Of a DNA stretch of 64,000 nt, positions 37,711 to 47,003 are shown piece after piece. This stretch comes from Serratia sp. Ag1. Lineage in GTDB: Bacteria > Pseudomonadota > Gammaproteobacteria > Enterobacterales > Enterobacteriaceae. The position numbers and the translations under genes were made by a program. How positions within the stretch are numbered: the stretch's first letter is position 1; every line of letters starts with the position of its first letter. Under the pieces are notes generated by a model that had not been told where the DNA came from, searched no databases, and saw only the letters and a program-made list of their open reading frames with translations. The stretch is taken from NCBI RefSeq assembly GCF_000743355.1, contig NZ_JQEI01000011.1, forward strand, positions 62,001 through 126,000, given 5' to 3'.

Positions 37711-39573
37711 CTACCCCTGGCGCATCGCCGCCAGGCGTGCTGCGCCGTTGACCACACCGTACTGGCTATAGCCACCACGTCTTTCCAACAGTTCAAAAAA
37801 GAAACACCCGCCAGTGAAAGGTTGGGTGTAAACATGCAACAACTCCCCCCCTGCCGGATCGCGGTCGTAAAGAATATGGTGCTGCCGCAATTGAGCAACA
37901 AACTCCACGTCCAGACTGAAGCGGGTTGCCAGATCGTCATAGTAGTTATCGGAAATACTCAGCAGTGCAACGCCATTTTGCCTGGCGGCAGCCACTGCCT
38001 GAAAAATGTTGGCCGTGGAGAAAGCCACATGCTGCAACCCGCTACCGCGATAGGCTTCTACAGTGCGCGCGCTGAGCGTATCCAGGCTTTGCGACGCATT
38101 CAGCGGTAAGCGGATACCGTTACACTGGGTGTGCAACGCCTTGCTGCGCACCAGCCCGTAAGGATCGGGCAGCAACTGTTCGACATCCGCCTGCATCCCC
38201 AGAACGCTGCGCAGGAACATCACCCAGTTGTCCAGTGCGCTGGCGGGCATCGCCAAGGCCAGATGGTCGACCCCTTCCAGGCGTGGCTCAGGTGCGGCAA
38301 GCTGGGGGCGCAGGCGAAAATCATCCTGGTAAACGTCGCTGGTCTGCTCACTAAACAGGTAGATCAAGCTGCCATCTGGCATACAGAGCGCAGGGATCTC
38401 ATGCTCATTAGGGCCAACCTGCCCTTGATAAGACGGATAGGTAAAATCTTTGGCGCGCTGCAACAGCGCCTGTGGGCGCTCGCTACGGCAAGCCACCGCG
38501 CATAACGAAGCGCCGTGCTGCTCATGGTAACCCGCAGCAAAAGAATCGGGTTGCTGGTTAAGCACCACTCGAACACCACCATTCTGGTAAAGCGCCACAC
38601 GCTTGGAACGATGGTCGCCACAATGGTTAAAGCCCAGTTGCCCCAGCCAGCGCGCCAATTCATCCGCCTCTGCCGCGTTAACCGCAAACTCCAGAAACTC
38701 GATCGCCTGACGCTGTGGTAACGGCGCACTGCTGAATATACCGGGCTCGATCCGCCCCAACGCCGCCTGTGCTTGCTCTTCCAGCAGTAATAGCGAGCGC
38801 AGACCATCCTGTGCCGTTGCGCTGCTGGGAGCCGCGCGGAAACCGTCATTAAATACTTCTAACGACCACGGGCCATCGTAGCCTTTGCGCAACAGCGCTG
38901 CGGCAAAATCCACCAGCGGTAACGCACCTTGGCCGGGGAAACAGCGGAAATGGCGGCTCCATTCGATGACATCCATGTTCAGCCACGGAGCGTCTGCCAG
39001 TTGTAGAAAGGCGATCTTTTCCTGCGGAATATCGTCCAACCGATCAAGAGTGTCGCCTAAAGCCAGAATATGGAAACTGTCCAACGCCAGACCCAAAGCC
39101 GGGCTGTCAACCGCCTTCACCCGTTCCCACGCCTGCCGATAACGCTTGACGTGCTGGCCCCAGGCCAAGGCTTCATAGGCCACCACGATCTCCTGCTGTT
39201 GCGCCAAATCAGCCAACTGCGCCAAATCCTCCACCTGCTGCTCGAATTGACCGGAACTGGTTGGCGAAACGTTGCTGCACAGCAGCATGCGATCGCATCC
39301 CAGTTCGTGCATCAGCGCAAACTTGCGCCGCGCGCGCTCCAGGTTGCTTGCCATCAATGAACGTGGAGCCCCTTCAAAGTCGCGAAATGGCTGGTACAAC
39401 GTAATCACCAGCCCCAGATCTTGCGCACGCTGGCGTATTTCTGCTGGCTTGCCCGGAAAGTAGAGCAGATCGTTTTCAAAAATTTCTACGCCGTCGAAAC
39501 CCGCAGCAGCGATCGCTGCCAACTTCTCCGGTAACGTACCGGCAATCGATACCGTTGCTATTGAACGCAGCAT
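37711..39573 (-). CDS. quiC: 3-dehydroshikimate dehydratase (QuiC type) fused to an HPPD-like domain
   Basis: 620 residues. Converts 3-dehydroshikimate to protocatechuate. The N-terminal TIM-barrel domain (about 1-270) carries the metal ligands E134, D165, Q191 and E239 and H168, the set known for Pseudomonas QuiC1. The C-terminal half (about 290-610) resembles 4-hydroxyphenylpyruvate dioxygenase (EGVDHLALAMP, GLQHVAFST, GGCFFFELLERRGGY), a fused arrangement known in this family; activity of that half is unclear. GGAG precedes the ATG. Its promoter faces the TetR gene. Confidence 0.88.
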   Translation of the reverse strand: MLRSIATVSIAGTLPEKLAAIAAAGFDGVEIFENDLLYFPGKPAEIRQRAQDLGLVITLYQPFRDFEGAPRSLMASNLERARRKFALMHELGCDRMLLCSNVSPTSSGQFEQQVEDLAQLADLAQQQEIVVAYEALAWGQHVKRYRQAWERVKAVDSPALGLALDSFHILALGDTLDRLDDIPQEKIAFLQLADAPWLNMDVIEWSRHFRCFPGQGALPLVDFAAALLRKGYDGPWSLEVFNDGFRAAPSSATAQDGLRSLLLLEEQAQAALGRIEPGIFSSAPLPQRQAIEFLEFAVNAAEADELARWLGQLGFNHCGDHRSKRVALYQNGGVRVVLNQQPDSFAAGYHEQHGASLCAVACRSERPQALLQRAKDFTYPSYQGQVGPNEHEIPALCMPDGSLIYLFSEQTSDVYQDDFRLRPQLAAPEPRLEGVDHLALAMPASALDNWVMFLRSVLGMQADVEQLLPDPYGLVRSKALHTQCNGIRLPLNASQSLDTLSARTVEAYRGSGLQHVAFSTANIFQAVAAARQNGVALLSISDNYYDDLATRFSLDVEFVAQLRQHHILYDRDPAGGELLHVYTQPFTGGCFFFELLERRGGYSQYGVVNGAARLAAMRQG

Positions 39574-39616
39574 AAGATTCTCCGTTGTGACCCAAGTACC
39601 ATCTGATATCGAAAAT

Positions 39617-39630
39617 GTACCAAAAGGTTC
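39617..39630. promoter_or_regulatory. Candidate TetR-regulator operator, quiC copy
   Basis: GTACCAAAAGGTTC matches GAACCATATGGTTC at 11 of 14 bases. It is 44 bp upstream of quiC in the divergent quiC/TetR interval; a possible half-site GTACCAT starts at 39596. Confidence 0.5.
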
Positions 39631-39762
39631 ACAAAGTCAAACTGGTTAAAAATGACGTTAACAACCCCTTAACAGAGATCACAAAATAACCAGGGCGAAG
39701 GTTGTATTAGCACGAGACGGCGGTTACTCTTAGCGGGTGTTCCCTCAACTGCCAACCTCTTG

Positions 39763-40410
39763 ATGTTAAAAACAATCGACTCACCAAGCGGCAAACGCAA
39801 AAACGATCCCCAAGGTTTGAAACTGCGCATCTTTACTGGAGCATTGCTGGAATTCGCTGAATTCGGCCTGAAAGGCGCACGTCTGGAGAATATTGCCCAA
39901 CAGGCAGAAACCACTAAACGCATGGTGGTTTATCACTTCAAGAACAAAGAAACGCTGTATCTGGCGGTACTGGAGCACGTTTATCAGCACATCCGCGATC
40001 ATGAATCCGGGCTGGCGTTACATACTTTGCCACCGGCAGAAGCCATCGTGAAACTGGTGGAAGAAAGCTTTAATTACCACGTCACACACCCAGATTTTAT
40101 TCGGCTGATTTGTATGGAAAACATGATGCGCGGTAAATACATCAGCCAATCTCCGCATATCCGCGAGCTCAACCAGAGTGCTCTCACGCTGTTGGAAGAT
40201 ATTCTGGCGCGTGGTAAAGCCAAACAGCTATTTAATGATGAAGTCACCGCCCACGACGTTCACCGCCTGATCAGTAGCCTGTGTTTCCACCATGTCTCTA
40301 ACCAATATACTTTCAATACGCTTTTTGAAAGTAACCAGTCAACCGAAGAACAGATTGCTCATCATCGGAAAATGGCTGTGGTCGCCACAACCCGTTATCT
40401 ATCGCGATAA
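39763..40410 (+). CDS. TetR-family regulator of the quinate/shikimate genes
   Basis: 215 residues. The N-terminal TetR DNA-binding domain is clear (LKGARLENIAQQAETTKRMV then VYHFKNKETLYLAVLEHVY, about residues 37-73); the C-terminal ligand domain is divergent. Ligand unknown; quinate, shikimate or protocatechuate would be sensible. ATG at 39763 has no good ribosome site, and TTG directly precedes it, so the start is uncertain. Divergent from quiC; three similar palindromic sites near the qui-type genes are candidate targets. Confidence 0.8.
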   Translation: MLKTIDSPSGKRKNDPQGLKLRIFTGALLEFAEFGLKGARLENIAQQAETTKRMVVYHFKNKETLYLAVLEHVYQHIRDHESGLALHTLPPAEAIVKLVEESFNYHVTHPDFIRLICMENMMRGKYISQSPHIRELNQSALTLLEDILARGKAKQLFNDEVTAHDVHRLISSLCFHHVSNQYTFNTLFESNQSTEEQIAHHRKMAVVATTRYLSR

Positions 40411-40446
40411 ATTGAGTCATTGCCGGTGCTAATGCAGCTATATTGC

Positions 40447-40461
40447 ATTACCTTAGGTTAT
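40447..40461. promoter_or_regulatory. Dyad upstream of pcaH, possible PcaQ site
   Basis: ATTACCTTAGGTTAT has dyad symmetry and a T-N11-A core as in LysR boxes. It resembles the rhizobial PcaQ motif ATAACC-N4-GGTTAA as I recall it, but with a 3-bp centre. It is 108 bp before the pcaH ATG. Confidence 0.45.
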
Positions 40462-40559
40462 GTAAACGGTTTGTAAAATTCACTTTAATGTAACAACTCC
40501 TCGCTTATACACTGCCAAGGTTCAGCCCATTATGGGCTTACCTTTCACCCTAAGCATAA

Positions 40560-41293
<734 letters not shown>

Positions 41294-41294
<1 letters not shown>

Positions 41295-41920
41295 TGTTGA
41301 AAGATACCTATTTGCTGGAAACAGCGTCACAAACCGCTGGCCCTTATGTGCATATCGGCCTGGCTCCTCACGCCGCCGGTTTCGACATTTTCGAGAACAA
41401 CTTCGGCCCGGTGCTGACCAACGCCGAAACCCAAGGCGAACGTATCCGTATTGAGGGCCGCGTGTTCGACGGCAGCGGTACGCCGCTGCGCGATGTGTTG
41501 CTGGAAATTTGGCAGGCCAATGCCGCCGGGCGTTATCAACACCCGCAAGATCATCAGCACGAAAAAAGTCTGGATAATCACTTCCGTGGCTGGGGGCGCG
41601 CCTGTTCTGATTTCACCAGCGGGGTTTATGCCTTTGACACCATCAAACCCGGCCCGGTCACTGGCCGCGACGGCAGGTTGATGGCACCGCATGTTAATCT
41701 GTGGATCGTGGCGCGCGGCATCAATCTGGGGCTACATACGCGCATGTATTTTTCGGATGAAGAAGCGGCGAATCTGGCCGATCCGGTACTCAACCTGGTC
41801 GAGCAGGAAATACGGCGCAATACGCTTATCGGGCATAGAAAAACGACAGCAGAAGGTACGCTTTACCAGTTCGACATTGTGCTGCAAGGGGAAAATGAAA
41901 CGGTATTTTTCGATGTGTAA
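41294..41920 (+). CDS. pcaG: Protocatechuate 3,4-dioxygenase alpha subunit
   Basis: 208 residues. Catalytically silent partner that completes the active site of PcaHG. It shares the intradiol dioxygenase fold (LLEIWQANAAGRYQHP, FDTIKPGPV) but lacks the iron-binding His pair, having HVNLWI where PcaH has HIHF. Coupled to pcaH by a TGATG overlap. Confidence 0.96.
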
Positions 41921-41998
41921 ACCGCAGATCGGTCAAGCCCGTTCATAACGGCAGAAAGATGAGTTACTCTGCCGTAACCTTGATGACGGAGTGGCGGC

Positions 41999-42934
41999 GT
42001 GATAGACAACAACAGCATTTTTACCCAGCGTATTCGTCTGCGCCATATCCACTGCTTTATCGCCGTCGCCCGGGAAGGTTTCCTGCACCGGGCGGCGGAA
42101 TGCCTGAACCTGAGTCAACCCGCGCTCTCAAAAACGCTCAGCGAGTTGGAAACCCTGACCGGCGTCACCCTGTTTGATCGTGGCCGCCACGGCGCACGGT
42201 TGACGGCGCAGGGCGAAGTGTTTCTGGCTCATGCCCAGCGTATTATGGCGGCGCTGGCCGACGCTGGCGATGTGCTGGCGCAACAGGCACAAGCCTTGCC
42301 GCCGCCGCTGCGCGTAGGCGCACTGCCCACCGCCGCGTTAGGCGTGCTGCCGCCGGTCATCGCCCATTTTCAGCAGGCTCATCCTCATTTACGCATTCAG
42401 GTCACCACGACGCACAATGCTGCGCTGCTGGCACAGTTACAAAACGGCGAGCTGGATCTGGCGATTGGCCGCATGGCCGACCCACACCTGATGAGCGGCT
42501 TGCTGTTCGAACTGCTGTTTTTGGAAGAGTTGCAGATCGTTGTGCACCCCAAGCACCCGCTGCTGAGTGCAACCTTGACGCTGGAAAATGCTCTGCGCTA
42601 CCCGCTGGTTGTTGCCCCTAAAGGCACCGTTCCACGCCAGAATGCCGAAGCCCTGCTGGCCGCCAGCGGCCTTTCCCTACCCGCCCAGCGGGTGGAAACC
42701 TTGTCACCTTCGCTGGCGCGGCGGCTGACTCTGCAATACGACTACCTGTGGTTTGTGCCTTCCGGCGCAGTACAGGACGATCTGGCTGCTGGCAGATTGC
42801 TGCCGTTGCCGTTCAGCGGGCCCGGCATCTCAGAACCGGTAGGGATCATCCTGCGTAATCAGGATCATGCGAGCGGCGCGTTGCCAGAGTTTATCACTGC
42901 GGTGCGCCGCGAAGCGTTGGGCAAACCATCCTAA
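41999..42934 (+). CDS. pcaQ: LysR-family regulator PcaQ
   Basis: 311 residues. N-terminal winged helix-turn-helix (HIHCFIAVAREGFLHRAAEC then LNLSQPALSKTLSELET, about 16-55) and a periplasmic-binding-like effector domain. PcaQ proteins activate pca genes with carboxymuconolactone or related intermediates. GTG start with GGAG seven bases upstream. It lies 78 bp after pcaG on the same strand rather than divergent, and converges on pcaC, 4 bp apart. Confidence 0.88.
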   Translation: MIDNNSIFTQRIRLRHIHCFIAVAREGFLHRAAECLNLSQPALSKTLSELETLTGVTLFDRGRHGARLTAQGEVFLAHAQRIMAALADAGDVLAQQAQALPPPLRVGALPTAALGVLPPVIAHFQQAHPHLRIQVTTTHNAALLAQLQNGELDLAIGRMADPHLMSGLLFELLFLEELQIVVHPKHPLLSATLTLENALRYPLVVAPKGTVPRQNAEALLAASGLSLPAQRVETLSPSLARRLTLQYDYLWFVPSGAVQDDLAAGRLLPLPFSGPGISEPVGIILRNQDHASGALPEFITAVRREALGKPS

Positions 42935-42938
42935 CTGT

Positions 42939-43328
42939 TTAACCCGCCGTGCTATCCATTTCGGCAAACACGGCTTCTGCCAAATGAAACGCTGCGTTGG
43001 CAGCGGGTAAACCACAGTACAGCGCACTTTGCATCAATACCTCTTTTATCTCTTCGCGGGTGACGCCGTTGTTGAACGCCGCCCGCAGGTGCATACGCAA
43101 CTCGGCCTCGCGGTTGAGAGCAATCAGCATCGCGATGGTGATCAGGCTGCGGGTATGGCGCGCCAAACCGGGGCGAGTCCAGATCTCCCCCCAAGCGTAA
43201 CGGCTGATAAAATTCTGAAACTCCTGGTTGAGCGGCGTCAAATTGCTCAACGTGCGGTCAACGTGGGCATCCCCCAGCACTTCGCGGCGCACCGCGATCC
43301 CCTGCTGGTAACGCTGTTCATCGTTCAT
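42939..43328 (-). CDS. pcaC: 4-carboxymuconolactone decarboxylase
   Basis: 129 residues, AhpD-like fold. Decarboxylates 4-carboxymuconolactone to 3-oxoadipate enol-lactone. The family segments QEFQNFISRYAWGEIWTRPG, RSLITIAMLIALNRE and ALYCGLPAANAAFHLA are present. It is a single-domain protein, not the PcaDC (PcaL) fusion seen in some bacteria. The start overlaps the pcaB stop by 4 bp. Confidence 0.95.
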   Translation of the reverse strand: MNDEQRYQQGIAVRREVLGDAHVDRTLSNLTPLNQEFQNFISRYAWGEIWTRPGLARHTRSLITIAMLIALNREAELRMHLRAAFNNGVTREEIKEVLMQSALYCGLPAANAAFHLAEAVFAEMDSTAG

Positions 43329-44698
43329 GATTGCTCCTTGGTGGTGAGAATTGATTGATGCTGTTCCTGGGCTCGTGCCAAAACCTGCTGGATAAATACG
43401 GTGGCGCTGCCTAGCGCATTGACCGGATCGAGCAACTCGGCCAGTTGTTTACCCTCGAGCCGCTTAAGCACCTGTTCATCCCGCTCCAGTACCGCCAGCA
43501 GCGACAGATTTTCTGCCTGCGCACGCTGGCAGGCCTGTTCGATATGCCGATGAGCATTCAAACGCCCCATCGATTCGCCCAGCGCCATAGTGACCGCCTC
43601 CGCCAGAATTAACCCACCGGTCAGCGCCAGATTATCCGCCATACGCTCAGGGAACACCTGCAGGCCGTCGATCAGCGGCACGCTGGCCGCCAGTGCCCCG
43701 GCACTGAGCATGATCAGTTCCGGTAGGCTTTCCCATTCAGCATGCCAGCCCCCCAGGCCGCGCTCGTGCTCCTGCAGCATCGCCTGATACAGACCACTGA
43801 CCAACGCCGGAGCGCGCATCGCCGCTGCTAGAATCACCGTGCAGGACACCGGATTACGCTTGTGCGGCATGGTGGAAGACCCCCCGCGCCCTGCACTCTG
43901 CGGTTCGGCAACCTCAGCAATTTCGGTCTGGCACAGCAACGAAATATCACGCGCCATCTTGCCCAACGTTCCCGCCAGCCCGGCATACCAGCCCGCCACT
44001 TCCAGCAGGCGATCGCGCTGGCTGTGCCAAGGGGTGTCAGCCTCCGTCAGTTGCAAGCGTTGCGCCAACAACGTCGATACCGCTTTGCCCTTCGCCCCTA
44101 GCGAATTCAGCGTCCCGGCGGCACCGCCAAATTGCAGCACCAGCACACGTGGCAGCATCTGCGCCAACCGCTGGCGATAACGCAGTAATGCGTCGAGCGT
44201 GCCTGCCAGCTTTAGCCCTAACGTCGTGGGCAACGCCTGCTGCATCCAGGTCCGCCCCACCATCAGCGTTTTACGGTGCACACTAATCTGGCGCACCAGA
44301 ACTGCAATCAACTGTGACAATTGGCCATCGGTCTGCGCTAACGCGTTACGCAGTTGCAGCACCAACCCGGTATCAATCGCATCCTGGCTGGTTGCCCCCC
44401 AATGAACAAAGCGCGCCGCCTGCGGATCCTGCTCAGCGACCAGCGCGGTCAGTTGCCGCACCAAAGGGATCGCCAAATTGCCCGCCTGTGCCGCCGCCGT
44501 GGCCAGCGCGCCAGCATCCAACAACGCACTTTGGCAACGGCGAGTGATGATTTCTGCCGCTGAATAGGGAATCACACCGGCTGCTGCCTGTGCCTGAGCT
44601 AATGCCGCCTCGAAATCCAGCATCCCTTGTAAAACCGCCGCATCACTGAAACAGCTATTGATCGCGGAAGGCCGTAGCAACGGTGTCAATAATTCCAT
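43325..44698 (-). CDS. pcaB: 3-carboxy-cis,cis-muconate cycloisomerase
   Basis: 457 residues. Fumarase/aspartase superfamily enzyme lactonising 3-carboxymuconate to 4-carboxymuconolactone. The superfamily signature GSSTMPHKRNP and the substrate region VHWGATSQDAIDTG are present. I use ATG 44698 (MELLTPLLRPS), five bases after AAGGAG; an ATG 21 bp earlier would read through that ribosome site. It heads a pcaBC unit divergent from the IclR regulator. Confidence 0.95.
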   Translation of the reverse strand: MELLTPLLRPSAINSCFSDAAVLQGMLDFEAALAQAQAAAGVIPYSAAEIITRRCQSALLDAGALATAAAQAGNLAIPLVRQLTALVAEQDPQAARFVHWGATSQDAIDTGLVLQLRNALAQTDGQLSQLIAVLVRQISVHRKTLMVGRTWMQQALPTTLGLKLAGTLDALLRYRQRLAQMLPRVLVLQFGGAAGTLNSLGAKGKAVSTLLAQRLQLTEADTPWHSQRDRLLEVAGWYAGLAGTLGKMARDISLLCQTEIAEVAEPQSAGRGGSSTMPHKRNPVSCTVILAAAMRAPALVSGLYQAMLQEHERGLGGWHAEWESLPELIMLSAGALAASVPLIDGLQVFPERMADNLALTGGLILAEAVTMALGESMGRLNAHRHIEQACQRAQAENLSLLAVLERDEQVLKRLEGKQLAELLDPVNALGSATVFIQQVLARAQEQHQSILTTKEQS

Positions 44699-44765
44699 CC
44701 TCTCTCCTTTTTTATCCATTCAGGGCAAGGCATTAACGTTAGCCTTGCCCGGCAAACAGCGTCAA

Positions 44766-44810
44766 GGGCGATTATCGCTATAGCGTGCGTATATCGCACA
44801 AAGTGTGCGA
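44766..44810. promoter_or_regulatory. PcaR-type operator cluster, pcaB side
   Basis: Three elements: GGGCGATTATCG (44766-44777), GTGCGTATATCGCAC (44785-44799), and the perfect inverted repeat TCGCACA-AAG-TGTGCGA (44794-44810). Together they resemble the multi-repeat operators of PcaU/PobR/PcaR regulators. Confidence 0.6.
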
Positions 44811-44886
44811 TTCAATTGATTTACCATCATATTCTGTGATCAAAACAGGATTTTCACGCGCTAACCTGCGCTCAACAAACCGTAAT

Positions 44887-44912
44887 GGGCGATTATCGGA
44901 TACACTGTGCGA
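44887..44912. promoter_or_regulatory. PcaR-type operator, regulator side
   Basis: GGGCGATTATCG (44887-44898) repeats the pcaB-side sequence exactly and is followed by ACTGTGCGA. It is 43-54 bp before the regulator ATG, suited to autoregulation. Confidence 0.55.
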
Positions 44913-44940
44913 AATCAGCAAAAACCAGAAGGGACTGACC

Positions 44941-45774
44941 ATGACTCGCCCGCCATTTACCGATGCCCCGTCCGAAGACCACCGCTTTGTGGCTGGTAGC
45001 AGTAACGATCCGTTCAAAGGCGATCCGAACTTTATGACCTCGCTGGCGCGCGGGCTGGAGGTGATCCAGGCATTTACTCCGCAACGGCGCTTGATGTCGA
45101 TCTCGCAAATCAGCCAGAAAACCGGCATCCCGCGCGCTGCAGTGCGCCGTTGCCTGTATACGCTCAATAAATTAGGCTTTGTCTACGCGCAGGACGGCAA
45201 AAACTTTGAGTTGCGCCCACGCATCCTGACGCTTGGTCATCCTTATCTGGCCTCGACCCCGCTGGCTAAAGCCACTCAGCCAGTGCTGAAACACATCAGC
45301 CAGATGCTCAACGAATCCTGCTCAATCGCTACGCTGGACGGTGACGATATTCTGTACATTGCCCGCGCCTCCAGCTCACGCATTATGAGCATCGATCTGG
45401 ATATCGGTAGCCGATTACCTGCCTTTGCCACATCAATGGGCCGGGTACTCCTCGCCCATCTGCCACCAGAAGAACTGAACAGTTACCTCCGGCGCGTCAA
45501 TCTGGTGCGCTACACGCAGCACACCCTTACCAACGTTAGCCACCTGAAAGAAGAGTTGAAAAAAGTCCGTACCCAAGGCTACGCCATCAACGATCAGGAG
45601 TTGGAGATTGGCCTGCGCTCGATTGCCGTGCCACTGATGGCGACTAACGGCAGTGTGAGTGCCGCCTTGAACGTTGGTGTGCAGGCTGGTTTAGTGCCGA
45701 TCAGCGAGCTGACGGAGCGTGTCTTGCCGGTGCTGCGCGACGCCGCGCAAGAGCTTTCGCTGCTGTTATCCTGA
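44941..45774 (+). CDS. pcaR: IclR-family pca regulator
   Basis: 277 residues of the PcaR/PcaU/PobR branch. A short N-terminal extension precedes the IclR winged helix (SQISQKTGIPRAAVRRCLYT, about 56-75), then the effector domain (SCSIATLDGDDILYIARAS...FATSMGRVLLAHL...IAVPLMATNGSVSAALNVG). Such proteins bind 3-oxoadipate or protocatechuate. The ATG at 44941 follows AAGGGA; the longer upstream frame crosses the operators and is rejected. Divergent from pcaBC; inferred to act on the GTGCGATTATCGAAC-like sites. Confidence 0.88.
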   Translation: MTRPPFTDAPSEDHRFVAGSSNDPFKGDPNFMTSLARGLEVIQAFTPQRRLMSISQISQKTGIPRAAVRRCLYTLNKLGFVYAQDGKNFELRPRILTLGHPYLASTPLAKATQPVLKHISQMLNESCSIATLDGDDILYIARASSSRIMSIDLDIGSRLPAFATSMGRVLLAHLPPEELNSYLRRVNLVRYTQHTLTNVSHLKEELKKVRTQGYAINDQELEIGLRSIAVPLMATNGSVSAALNVGVQAGLVPISELTERVLPVLRDAAQELSLLLS

Positions 45775-45775
45775 G

Positions 45776-45807
45776 CCATCTCGCAGCCCACATCAGCGGC
45801 GAGATGG
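45776..45807. terminator. Hairpin between pcaR and pobA
   Basis: CCATCTCGC and GCGAGATGG form a perfect 9-bp stem with a 14-nt loop between the convergent genes; no T-tract. Confidence 0.55.
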
Positions 45808-45817
45808 CCGTAACCGA

Positions 45818-46993
45818 TTAAAAAGGCAGGCCGACATAGTTTTCTGCCAGCATGGTCATGGCACTGCGCGATTTGACCATGTATTGCAACTCAGAAAGTT
45901 GCAGCCGCTGCTGGAATGAACTGCTCTCGCGCTGGGTATGCAGCATATTCGTCATCCACCAGGAGAAGTGTTCGGCACGCCATACCCGTTGCAGAGCCTG
46001 CTCACTGTAAGCATCAAGATGCGCCCAGTTGCGTTGGCGATACAGGCTTTCCAGCGCTTGGGCCAGCAAGCGCACATCGGCCAATGCCAGGTTTAGCCCT
46101 TTCGCTCCGGTTGGCGGCACAATGTGCGCTGCATCACCGGCCAGCAACAGGCGCTTATAGCGCATGGGCTCGGTCACAAAACTGCGCATCCCGACCACGT
46201 TCTTTTGGAAGATCTTTCCTTGCTTTAATGACCAACCGTCATGGTTTTCCAGCCGGGTTTCCAGTTCGTGCCAAATCCGGTCATCAGACCAATCCTCAAC
46301 CTTTTCCTGCGGATCGCACTGAAAATACATGCGCTGTACCTGCGCAGAGCGCGTGCTGATCAGGGCAAAACCGCGCTCATGGCGGGCATAAATCAATTCG
46401 TCACAAGAAGGAGGAGCCTCCACCAAAATACCAAACCAGCCAAAGGGATAGACGCGGGTATAATCCTTACGCAGACCGCCCGGCATCGCGGCCCGGCAGA
46501 TGCCATGAAAACCGTCACAACCAATAACAAAATCGCAGCTAATAATATGGTCTTCATCAAGGTGTCGGTAATGGATCTGCGGGCGAGCACTCTCCAATTG
46601 CTGCAGCGATACCTGTTCCACGTCAAACAGCAACTGCCCTTGCGCTGCCTGCCGCGCCGCAATCAGATCTTTCAAGACTTCGTGCTGGGCATAAACGGTG
46701 ATTTCTCTGTCGGTCAGTTCGGTTAAATCAATACGATGCTGAACCCCCTCGAATGCCAGCCGGATCCCTTGATGCCTGGCCCCCTCACGCGCCAAACGCG
46801 CTCCCAACCCTGTCTGGTTGAGCAAGTCGACTGTCCCTTGTTCCAGCACGCCAGCACGAATGGTTGACTCCACGGCGTGTTGACTGCGAGCCTCCAGCAC
46901 CACAGATTCGATCCCCTGCAGGTGCAACAAATGAGAAAGCATCAAGCCAGCAGGCCCGGCCCCCACAATCCCTACTTGTGTTTGTCTATGCAC
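45818..46993 (-). CDS. pobA: 4-hydroxybenzoate 3-monooxygenase
   Basis: 391 residues. FAD enzyme that hydroxylates 4-hydroxybenzoate to protocatechuate with NADPH. FAD-binding GIVGAGPAGLML (GxGxxG), the DG motif VIGCDGFHG and the GD motif LLAGDAAHIVPPTGAKGLNL are present. GTG start with AGGAG and six-base spacing. It follows pcaK by 10 bp, so transporter and enzyme are one unit. Confidence 0.96.
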   Translation of the reverse strand: MHRQTQVGIVGAGPAGLMLSHLLHLQGIESVVLEARSQHAVESTIRAGVLEQGTVDLLNQTGLGARLAREGARHQGIRLAFEGVQHRIDLTELTDREITVYAQHEVLKDLIAARQAAQGQLLFDVEQVSLQQLESARPQIHYRHLDEDHIISCDFVIGCDGFHGICRAAMPGGLRKDYTRVYPFGWFGILVEAPPSCDELIYARHERGFALISTRSAQVQRMYFQCDPQEKVEDWSDDRIWHELETRLENHDGWSLKQGKIFQKNVVGMRSFVTEPMRYKRLLLAGDAAHIVPPTGAKGLNLALADVRLLAQALESLYRQRNWAHLDAYSEQALQRVWRAEHFSWWMTNMLHTQRESSSFQQRLQLSELQYMVKSRSAMTMLAENYVGLPF

Positions 46994-47003
46994 AATATTC
47001 TCC

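Noticed and set aside
40447-40461. Reading the pcaH dyad as a fourth copy of the GAACCATATGGTTC operator
   Set aside because: Centre spacing and flanking bases differ; it fits a LysR dyad better.
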